Shown here: piece after piece, positions 27,269-34,388 of the stretch
Numbering within the stretch: position 1 is the stretch's first letter
How the letters are laid out: each line of letters begins with the position of its first letter
Origin: Bacteroides sedimenti
GTDB taxonomy: Bacteria; Bacteroidota; Bacteroidia; Bacteroidales; Bacteroidaceae
DNA length: 64,000 nt
Assembly: GCF_040365225.1 (NCBI RefSeq)
Contig: NZ_AP028055.1
Span: 1,984,001 to 2,048,000 of the forward strand
Direction of reading: 5' to 3'
Notes under the pieces: generated by a model
The model's database searches: none
Told to the model about the DNA's origin: nothing
What the model saw: only the letters and a program-made list of their open reading frames with translations
Made by a program: the position numbers and the translations under genes

Positions 27269-29134
27269 TTACTTGCAATTTCCCCGCAGATCAACCTCTT
27301 TTTTATTGAAAGGATCAAGCAACTGATCAATAAGCAGTGCCATCTCTCCGCGTTTTATCTCCTTTTCAGGATTCATTTCTGGCAATCCGTAATCAGCAAA
27401 TATCTTACGGGCTAGTGCAACAATCTCTCCATTCAACGTAATATTCTCATTTTTGGCAATCTGAGAAATCAATTCAAGGGCTTCTTGCTGGGTTATAGTA
27501 TTTTTTGTTGTATCAAATACAGCTGAAGGGTAAAACTCCTTCAATCCATCCAGTTCGGAAGTAAGCAGTAAGGTGTCGGTCCGTAGCCATGTTTGGTTAG
27601 ACCATCCAACATTTTTACCCGTTCCTTTCAATATTCCGGTAGATCCTATCCTTTGGTAAGGTTTAAACAGAGGGCTAGTTACTTCAACATCCAAATAAGG
27701 CAGCAGATAACCTCCGGCTTCCAAAATCGCATTCTGAACTTTACGAACAGAAACTTTTCTTGCAGAAATCTGATCCTTTACAGACAAAGCCGCTAAAGCC
27801 CCTGCAGCTTGACCAATCTGCATGACAACCGGCTGCAAACGAGTTGTGCCATTTGCAAGATTTGATACAGATATAGATTTTTCGGCAACGACCAATCCAT
27901 CTACTTCTTTGGGTATCAAGGTTCCTAAAGGCAATCCATAGGAAGGTACCGGATAGAAATAGAGATCTGGAAGTTCTTCCACTCCGTGATAACGAGTATG
28001 GTGATGGTCTACCGGATAATCGCCCACTGCAATGCAGGTGCGGTATAATTTTTCCGGCTGGTTGTATGGATGCGTTATGTCATTCAATGTAAAGCGCACC
28101 TCACCGTGTATTCTTCTTGATTCTCTGTGATATGGAATGAAAGGAAGCTTATCAGCAGTTGGATATTCATCATCTGCAAGCCCTAACGTATTCAAGCCCA
28201 ACTCCTTTTGCATAAAATAAAGGAAACACATTGTATGATGCTTTGCATATTTTAAAGCTTCATTCCGTTCTTGCGTAGTCATATCAACCAGATTGATATA
28301 ATAATCGTTTCCTTCAATAGGCCAATTGATCATGTATTTGTTATTCGGAAGCTTTCCATAGGTAATCATCATATCCTTCGACCACAAACGATGAGGTTCT
28401 TTGGGCTTTATACAAACAGGATTGGCACATGCGCAGGCAAATACAGTGGGGTCATATCCTTCCGGCCGTGAAATAGTCATATCTTTCCCATAATCTTTAA
28501 GCACAGCCACATAAGTAATGTCTTGTACGATATGATTCTTTTTTTCGGGAGCAATTGATTCTTTTGTATCAGAACGACTCTCCATACCTACGTCATATTT
28601 TACTCCGCATAATTTGGCAATATCGCCCAATTCGGTCGCATCAATCAGTACCCTTGACGAAATTCTTTTTTTCTTTCCTCCACAATTAACCGTAACATTC
28701 CAGCCATTTCCATTTCGCTGTACTAACTCTACTTTTGTTTCTTTCCATACATTAAGAGCCTTTTCGCGCGCTGTTAGTTGGTTTAGTATTTTATTACCTA
28801 CTGAAGGTTCGAATAAAACGTTGCTTACCCAGCCGGTTTTAACTGAATCGGGGCCACCGTAATAATCGGTAATCGCGTGTTTGAATTCACCCCAAAGACC
28901 TCCGGGGAGTTGATAATTGCCATCTATGGCACTTACACCGGCAGAAGTGAGCATACCTCCCAACCAGGGAGTCTCCTCAATTACCAAAGTGTTAACACCA
29001 AGACGAGCTGACTGGATACCGGCAGTAACGCCACTACCACCTCCACCAATTACCAACACATCTGTTTTGATTTCTGGTAAACTCTTACAGGATGTAAGAA
29101 ACAGAAAAATAGCAAAATACTTAATTCCTTTCAT
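27269..29134 (-). CDS. Exported FAD-dependent oxidoreductase (first gene of the locus)
   Basis: Start placed at the ATG at 29134 (MKGIKYFAIFLFLTSCKS), which makes a short lipoprotein-like signal; nine further upstream codons are open but would spoil it. 621 residues. The Rossmann dinucleotide motif VLVIGGGGSGVTAGIQSARLG lies just after the signal, followed by EETPWLGGMLTSAG, DATELGDIAKLCG and a C-terminal NGTTRLQPVVMQIGQAAGALAAL block. This is the FAD_oxidored family seen in many Bacteroidetes glycan loci. Export of a flavoenzyme is notable. Its reaction is unknown; oxidation of a sugar hydroxyl is one possibility. Confidence 0.85.
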   Translation of the reverse strand: MKGIKYFAIFLFLTSCKSLPEIKTDVLVIGGGGSGVTAGIQSARLGVNTLVIEETPWLGGMLTSAGVSAIDGNYQLPGGLWGEFKHAITDYYGGPDSVKTGWVSNVLFEPSVGNKILNQLTAREKALNVWKETKVELVQRNGNGWNVTVNCGGKKKRISSRVLIDATELGDIAKLCGVKYDVGMESRSDTKESIAPEKKNHIVQDITYVAVLKDYGKDMTISRPEGYDPTVFACACANPVCIKPKEPHRLWSKDMMITYGKLPNNKYMINWPIEGNDYYINLVDMTTQERNEALKYAKHHTMCFLYFMQKELGLNTLGLADDEYPTADKLPFIPYHRESRRIHGEVRFTLNDITHPYNQPEKLYRTCIAVGDYPVDHHHTRYHGVEELPDLYFYPVPSYGLPLGTLIPKEVDGLVVAEKSISVSNLANGTTRLQPVVMQIGQAAGALAALSVKDQISARKVSVRKVQNAILEAGGYLLPYLDVEVTSPLFKPYQRIGSTGILKGTGKNVGWSNQTWLRTDTLLLTSELDGLKEFYPSAVFDTTKNTITQQEALELISQIAKNENITLNGEIVALARKIFADYGLPEMNPEKEIKRGEMALLIDQLLDPFNKKEVDLRGNCK

Positions 29135-29314
29135 CGGTTTTATCATAGATATAAGATTCACAAAAAAATAATAAATATATAAGCACTAACAGGATATATA
29201 TTAAATTATTAAGCTATTCGTTTGATTTAAAAGAGAATAATCAGATAGCCGTTTTCTTTCCAATAATTAATTAATCTAAGGCAACAATACTAATAAATAA
29301 TTGTTTTTCAGTCG

Positions 29315-29344
29315 CAAATATACAAATATTAATTATAAAACAAA
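29315..29344 (-). promoter_or_regulatory. Promoter of the glycan-utilisation locus
   Basis: On the minus strand a -33 TTTG (29344-29341) and a perfect -7 box TATATTTG (29322-29315) are separated by 18 bp, one less than the usual 19-21. Transcription would begin near 29307, leaving a leader of about 170 nt before the first gene. No obvious operator palindrome was found in that leader. Confidence 0.65.
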
Positions 29345-30132
29345 TAATAGTGCAAAATTTTATTTTAAACTCTATATATTCCTAAATTTAATATTATTTT
29401 AATATTCGAGTACGTTTATTAATATCTTTAATAAAGTACTGATTTACACTTCTAAATATAGCAATAAATAAACAATAAAGAACATTTATTTCCATTTTTT
29501 TGCAAACTATTGTATCCATATGTTAATTTGGTTTTCATTTTGTATACATTAGTTAATGTCATATTATTCTTGCAAAAGCAACAAATCTTTATCTCTTTAT
29601 AAAATTTCTGCTGTATTCCACCAAGCATTGGTTAGCATAAAAGATAAAAAACACTATGACCCCCTCTCGAAAATAAATAAAGTACAATGAACCGCAAAAT
29701 GCTATCAATAGTAGTAGCTATAATTAGTATTTACCATTATAACGATTATAAAATAAAATGCTTTCTTGCCAGTACTCATCCATTGTTTTCATTTTCATAT
29801 ATATATATAAGGTATAGGGCTACATAAATAGAACAAACCTACACATCAGCTACTATCAATAATCACCCGGCAATTATAGATCATGTCATGTGATGAGCGC
29901 AATCCACGTAAGCAATCATGCATTACACAGCCCAACAAGGAACTTTAGATAAAGTAAATTAAACCGGAAATTTAACTCGCAACAAGGTGTCAAGTCTAAA
30001 AAAACATTATATATTCGATCATCATTATCCGCCAAAACATAATAGAATTAAGATCAAAAGTAGCAGCCTCAAAACCGATAATTAAAGATACGACTCATTC
30101 AATTAGATAAAACAACAGCAATGATTACCAGA
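29345..30132. other. Non-coding AT-rich stretch upstream of the glycan locus
   Basis: Nearly 800 bp with stop codons dense in all frames and no coding character. It includes a TA-repeat near 29800. I see no RNA gene or recognisable mobile-element end. It begins a 2.4-kb region whose only structured parts are listed separately (30133-30209, 30400-30538, 30640-30885, 30893-31054). Confidence 0.5.
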
Positions 30133-30213
30133 ATCATGTACATATCTCATCTCAATCATGTACATGTTTGGATTCAATCTTGTACATGATTGAGATGAGA
30201 TATGTACATAATT
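30133..30213. repeat. Perfect 29-bp inverted repeat with TGTACAT every 22 bp
   Basis: Left arm 30136-30164 and right arm 30181-30209 are exact reverse complements (29 bp) with a 16-nt loop; three more outer bases pair after one mismatch. Within it the heptamer TGTACAT starts at 30137, 30159, 30181 and 30203, that is at a strict 22-bp step, close to two helical turns. The segments between the heptamers share ATTGAGATGAGAT-like or ATTGGGTTAATT-like text. It could be a dispersed intergenic repeat, or phased binding sites for a dimeric protein. Confidence 0.85.
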
Positions 30214-30399
30214 GGGTTAATTGTCGGTGTTGTTTGGGTCAATTCATTGCCTTGTTTCTCTAATCGCTGGTTTTAGGTTGACTACTGTTGTTCCAAACAC
30301 TGTAATGGGTTGACTAATGAATTCTTAAGCCTGATTTGGGTTGCCTCTCATATTTATAGTGCAAATAATCAGTCATATATTGCTATTGGGCTGTTCTCT

Positions 30400-30538
30400 G
30401 GGGTGGAGAGGGTGGAGAGAAAACAAAGGTTTTTCGGTTTCAGAAAATGAAATTTGAAAATTCTTCAAAAAGATTTTTTTTCAAATATGAAATCCTGAAA
30501 CCGAAAAAAGGACTATTTTACTCCACCCTCCCCACCCC
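30400..30538. repeat. Long nested hairpin element 1
   Basis: Outer arms: a GGGGTGGAGAGGG-type 18-mer at 30400-30417 pairs 17/18 with the CTCCACCC-type 18-mer at 30521-30538. Inner arms: TTTTTCGGTTTCAG (30430-30443) pairs perfectly with CTGAAACCGAAAAA (30495-30508). An innermost TTTGAAAA/TTTTCAAA pair is also present. The whole folds as a single long hairpin. It shares a 39-nt identical core (30435-30473) with element 2. The layout resembles a non-autonomous mobile or dispersed repeat. Open frames across it are not coding. Confidence 0.75.
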
Positions 30539-30639
30539 CGGTTTTGTGAATGATCTTATATTGGGTAGTTCCTTTGTATTTTTTGAACTGAAAATTCAGA
30601 GATTTCAAATTCCGCCCCAGCTTTACAATCATCTTTAGT

Positions 30640-30885
30640 TCATGGCAATACGTTTCTTGCTCTTGAAGCATTTTGCCTGCTGCAAAAAACAACGAACTTT
30701 ACCAGCTCATCGGTCTCGGAAATGCTCATCCTGCCTTTAATACAACCTACCCTCTGCGGCAAAAGCAAGCATTGCCTGCTCATCAGTCTTTAAAATGCCC
30801 ATCTTGCGCTTGATATATTCCGCCAAACGGGCTGCCTAGAACCGGCCACCATCCTTCTAAATACTTGATATTCTTTATTATACAT
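30640..30885 (-). pseudogene. Decayed coding remnant between two hairpin elements
   Basis: Read on the minus strand from the ATG at 30885 the frame starts MYNKEYQVFRRMVAGSR. A frameshift near 30835 then moves the meaning to another frame, ARLAEYIKRKMGILKTDEQ and AMLAFAAEGRLY, ending at a stop near 30737. Downstream, a second degenerate copy of the same motif reads RMSISETDELVKFV. Composition is less AT-rich than its surroundings. It looks like the remains of a small gene or internal repeat, possibly carried in with the flanking hairpin elements. Family not recognised. Confidence 0.45.
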
Positions 30886-30892
30886 CTATTAT

Positions 30893-31054
30893 TGTAAAGA
30901 ATTTTAGTGGCAGTAGTGTCAGTAGAAATAAGGTTTAACCGGTTTCAGAAAATGAAATTTGAAAATTCTTCAAAAAGAATTATTTTGGAATTACGATTTA
31001 CAGAACGAGAAAAAGAATGTTTTCTCTGCCACACTGCCACTAAAATTCTTTACA
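30893..31054. repeat. Long hairpin element 2
   Basis: Arms 30893-30914 and 31033-31054 are a perfect 22-bp inverted repeat (ends TGTAAAGAATTTTAG / CTAAAATTCTTTACA). Pairing is imperfect for about eight more bases inward. The interior (30940-30978) is identical over 39 nt to 30435-30473 of element 1, while the arms of the two elements differ. Same probable class of mobile or dispersed element. Confidence 0.75.
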
Positions 31055-31591
31055 CGTCGATTTATCGTACTCCGTTATATTCCGTTTATCAAGGCGCCAA
31101 TCAGAATAAACTATTAATTATCAACAATATAATACTTGACGTGCGAAAATAACGGCAAAAATAAGAGAAAAGCATAAGAATTGATTCTCCACCAACAAAA
31201 AGGGATTCTTAGCAATACAAGTACAAATTATCTGTTATGCAAAATAATGGTTCCAAATCTAAAATATATCAAAACAAGCTATAACTACCATAAATAAAGA
31301 ATTCTATAAATATTAACTTCCTAACTTCTCAAAAAGAAATAAATTAATTTTATATAAAAGTTGCATAATTAAAACATTAATAGCATCTTCGTGAAATTTC
31401 AATAATTAAAAATAGTATTACTAATATTATATTGTATAAAGAATGAGGTAATGCATGATATTATGTCATTCAAATAAAAAACAATATTGGAATACATCCA
31501 TTTTTATTAAATGCATAGATGGCTCTTTGGTCTGAAGGAGTTAGGCCATGAACTTCATTATATTACGTAACTCAAAAACATTAATCAGAAT
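31055..31591. other. AT-rich intergenic stretch before orphan secreted gene
   Basis: About 540 bp without coding character. I see no consensus TAnnTTTG box close to the following gene, so its promoter is not placed. Confidence 0.4.
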
Positions 31592-32449
31592 ATGAAATCA
31601 TTTTTTTTGATATTATTTGCAATGATGATTAGCATTACAGTTCTGGGGAATGATATAATTTACAAGTCAAAAGATGCGATTTTTCTCTATAATGTAGAGA
31701 AAAGGGAAACTGTAAAATTAACTAATTGTGCAAAAAACTTTTCTATTGGTAGGGTACTTTATAAGGATGATACTATATCTTTCATTCTATATAATGGTAT
31801 TGAATTTGCAGCATCTTCATCCAGCAGAGTAATTTATGAAAAAGAATATTTAATTAAAGGCAAAGAATGCATCTTGCAGGCAAATAGTAAAGTTACTTTA
31901 GTGAATAAAAATCAGATAATTACTCTGTCCGACGATAGGTTTTATTTGGAGTCAGTCAAAGTTAATGGAGAAAAATCGTTATCTGTTATAAATAGTTATA
32001 ATGACTTGTGTGAAAGATACTACAAACATTATAAATATTCGGATTCAAATATAAATTATAATTTGGGCGAAGGCAGTATTTCTATTTTAGAAAAGGGTAA
32101 GTGGAATTGCATATTTAAGGGCACAAAAAATAAAGGAGTTTTATGCGCATACTATGACGCTAATTTGTCTCTTGATGGCATTTATCTAATTTATTCTTAC
32201 GGATGTTTTAAGCATAATCGTAAAAAACTTATAAGTTGTCAACTGTTTGAGATGAATACAAAGAATAGAACTATCAATGATTTAAGCTTTTTATCTGGTT
32301 CGTTTGCTAAATATTCAGAAGATGGCCAATTAATTTTGTATCGAAAAAATAATGGACATGGTTTTGCAATATACGGAAGAGATAACAACACTACTATATC
32401 ATTATCTGAAGCAGAAGAGGCTTATTGGATATTCCATGTTAATTCATAA
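31592..32449 (+). CDS. Secreted orphan protein, 285 aa
   Basis: Signal peptide MKSFFLILFAMMISITVLGND with probable cleavage after LGN. The mature part is beta-rich with short repeated strand pairs (DIIYKSKDAIFLYNVEKRETVKL near the N-terminus; GQLILYRKNNGHGFAIYG near the C-terminus), reminiscent of degenerate propeller blades. No family is recognised. The gene is strongly AT-rich, more so than the housekeeping genes to its right, and is bordered on the left by the repeat-filled desert, which fits acquisition by transfer. Together with the next lipoprotein it forms a small isolated pair of exported proteins. Confidence 0.65.
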   Translation: MKSFFLILFAMMISITVLGNDIIYKSKDAIFLYNVEKRETVKLTNCAKNFSIGRVLYKDDTISFILYNGIEFAASSSSRVIYEKEYLIKGKECILQANSKVTLVNKNQIITLSDDRFYLESVKVNGEKSLSVINSYNDLCERYYKHYKYSDSNINYNLGEGSISILEKGKWNCIFKGTKNKGVLCAYYDANLSLDGIYLIYSYGCFKHNRKKLISCQLFEMNTKNRTINDLSFLSGSFAKYSEDGQLILYRKNNGHGFAIYGRDNNTTISLSEAEEAYWIFHVNS

Positions 32450-32551
32450 TTATTTATTGAGAGGTAATTTTACTATTATACAGGACAGAAAACTTAGTAC
32501 TTTTAGAAGTAATTAAATTAGAACAATAAAAATCACTCGTTAAACAAATTC

Positions 32552-33055
32552 ATGAAAAAACTGAATACAGTACGATTATTAAATAAAGTGGCAGCATTAT
32601 TGGTTCTTTCTTTTGTGGCTACGGCAAGTATGTGCACAAAAGAGGATGAATACCATCATAATACAATTCGATTTATTAACAAATCAGATGTGCCGGTATA
32701 TATTGTTGCTGACCATTCGTACCCTGATACTTTAAACAATCGGCTTGGAGGGATGGAGTATCAGCCTCAGATATATAAAGCATATCCAAATGCTGAAAAC
32801 AAAGATGCGCTTCAACAACGAGATTATTGGGAAGCAGTATTTAAGGATGGAATAAGTATTAAATCCGACACGCTGATGGTTTATGTTTTTGATGCGAAAC
32901 TGTTGGAATCACACTCCACTCACATTAATAATACTATTATTCAGCGGTATGATTTGAGTCTACAAGATTTGCAGGATGCGAATTGGACACTGACTTATCC
33001 GCCATCACCCAATATGAAGGTTATAAAAATGTGGCCACCGTATAGGAATAAATAA
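32552..33055 (+). CDS. Lipoprotein-like hypothetical protein, 167 aa
   Basis: The N-terminus MKKLNTVRLLNKVAALLVLSFVATASMCTKED has a positively charged start, a hydrophobic stretch and a Cys preceded by ASM, which is a plausible but imperfect lipobox. The mature region has a beta-rich part (NTIRFINKSDVPVYIVADHSYPD) similar to small Bacteroidetes lipoproteins that carry an 'N-S-D-ypvYv' pattern. No catalytic motif is seen. The gene is 102 bp after the previous orphan and is followed by a strong bidirectional terminator. Function unknown. Confidence 0.7.
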   Translation: MKKLNTVRLLNKVAALLVLSFVATASMCTKEDEYHHNTIRFINKSDVPVYIVADHSYPDTLNNRLGGMEYQPQIYKAYPNAENKDALQQRDYWEAVFKDGISIKSDTLMVYVFDAKLLESHSTHINNTIIQRYDLSLQDLQDANWTLTYPPSPNMKVIKMWPPYRNK

Positions 33056-33110
33056 GTATGTTGCCATCCTTAACTTATAATGGATTCGAATGATAAATAA
33101 CTTATGCATC

Positions 33111-33150
33111 ATCAAAGAGGCTGCCCTGTGAGTAGGGCAGCCTCTTTGAT
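33111..33150. terminator. Strong bidirectional terminator
   Basis: A perfect 17-bp stem (33111-33127 with 33134-33150, core GAGGCTGCCCT) with a 6-nt loop. T-rich sequence follows on the plus strand (TTTTTGAT), and the A-rich arm start gives a weaker T stretch on the minus strand. It separates the plus-strand lipoprotein from the convergent permease gene. Confidence 0.88.
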
Positions 33151-33248
33151 TTTTGATATTTGAGTAAGAGTTCGTAACTGAGATAAGCAAAAACAAAGAA
33201 TCACTGATTTCAAAACGAATCAGCTATTCACTTGCAGATACAAACTTT

Positions 33249-34199
33249 TCAGGAATGCTGGCTCTTAACTCTGTGGGTAATGCGATAATGCACAATAGCC
33301 CGGAATATCTTTCTAGAAATTTTATCGGCAAGATACTGGTTGAACAGAATGCCACCGACAATCATCATTAATCCGATATAGGTTGACAAGTAAATCTTCT
33401 CACCCAGAATAATGGATATAAAGAATAATGAAAGAAAGGGAGCCAGGTAGCAGAGCTGATTTACCAAAGTGGGATTGTTGGTGGTACGTATCGCTATTCC
33501 AAAAAAGATAAAAGGAAGGCCTATCTCAAAGAAGCCGACATATATTCCAGCGAATAAACTGGTTGCAGAAACAATATGCACTCCTACAAAAAGAGAGACT
33601 ATCAGTAAATAGATAGTTCCGAAAAGGAAACCCATAAAAAGAGAGGCTATACTATCAACTTCCTGGTGCTTATTATTAATCATCCAATAAAAAGCCCATA
33701 AAAGAGCACTGAGAATATCCAGAAACACTCCAAAAACAGAAACTCCTGAAACATCTGAACTGCTAGCTCCTAATGAGATATAAAGCACACCCAACAGCGA
33801 CAGGACAAGACCCAAATATTTAGACACCGGGATTGGCCGACGTGTAAAAATGGCTAGTAATACCAGCAAGAGTATAGGCCACGAATAGTTAATGGGTTGA
33901 GCAACTTGTGCAGGAAGCAACGAATACGACTTGAACAGTATCAGATAATAGGCAACCGGATTTAAAAGACCTGTTCCGGCAAAATAGAGCCACTTTTTCT
34001 TGTTAAATGAACGAATTATCGCCCACTTATTCTGAATGGAAAGCACCACAGAAAAAATAATCAACGCAGTGCAGCTTGCTATTAAAATGAGTTCGAAATA
34101 AGTTAATGTTTTTAATCCGACTTTAAACGCGGTGGCCACAGTAGACCAGCACAACACAGCCATACTTGCATAAAGAATGGCTTTAGAACTTTTCTTCAT
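33249..34199 (-). CDS. EamA/DMT-family permease
   Basis: 316 residues with ten hydrophobic helices in two homologous halves (helix 1 ILYASMAVLCWSTVATAFKVG; second half VSVFGVFLDILSALLWAFYW...). This is the drug/metabolite transporter EamA pattern. The C-terminus is short and basic. Such proteins export or import small metabolites, and the substrate cannot be read from sequence. It lies downstream of a 46-codon open frame that stops 9 nt before its start. Confidence 0.88.
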   Translation of the reverse strand: MKKSSKAILYASMAVLCWSTVATAFKVGLKTLTYFELILIASCTALIIFSVVLSIQNKWAIIRSFNKKKWLYFAGTGLLNPVAYYLILFKSYSLLPAQVAQPINYSWPILLLVLLAIFTRRPIPVSKYLGLVLSLLGVLYISLGASSSDVSGVSVFGVFLDILSALLWAFYWMINNKHQEVDSIASLFMGFLFGTIYLLIVSLFVGVHIVSATSLFAGIYVGFFEIGLPFIFFGIAIRTTNNPTLVNQLCYLAPFLSLFFISIILGEKIYLSTYIGLMMIVGGILFNQYLADKISRKIFRAIVHYRITHRVKSQHS

Positions 34200-34208
34200 A
34201 AATATTTC

Positions 34209-34349
34209 TCAGCTCTCAGTTTCAGCAATCAAACAATATGTAAAATCAATCGTACCCTCGAAGGGAAAAGCGTCAGTGTTAACTGAAGCAGAAGCGTATA
34301 TCCTTTTAAACATAGCTCCGCTCTTAAAATAGGTTCTGTTTGGATTCAT
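34209..34349 (-). CDS. Possible 46-aa upstream ORF / leader peptide of the permease gene
   Basis: ATG at 34349 and TGA at 34211-34209, encoding a 46-residue peptide beginning MNPNRTYFKSGAMFKRIYAS with a central acidic-aromatic part. The stop is 9 nt before the ATG of the EamA permease, a spacing that would allow translational coupling. No similarity is recognised and no promoter was placed, so it may be chance. Confidence 0.3.
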   Translation of the reverse strand: MNPNRTYFKSGAMFKRIYASASVNTDAFPFEGTIDFTYCLIAETES

Positions 34350-34388
34350 GTGTTAGTTTTTAATTTGTTGTTAGTTGTTTTATATAAT

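Noticed and set aside
30137..30209. CRISPR-like regular repeat array (TGTACAT every 22 bp)
   Set aside because: The repeated part is only seven bases, the spacing is too short, the whole is a palindrome, and there are no cas genes in the window.
30447..31152. Two open frames on the plus strand (30447-30638 and 30907-31152)
   Set aside because: Both run through the hairpin elements, share the repeated core rather than a protein family, and have no ribosome-binding site or codon character.
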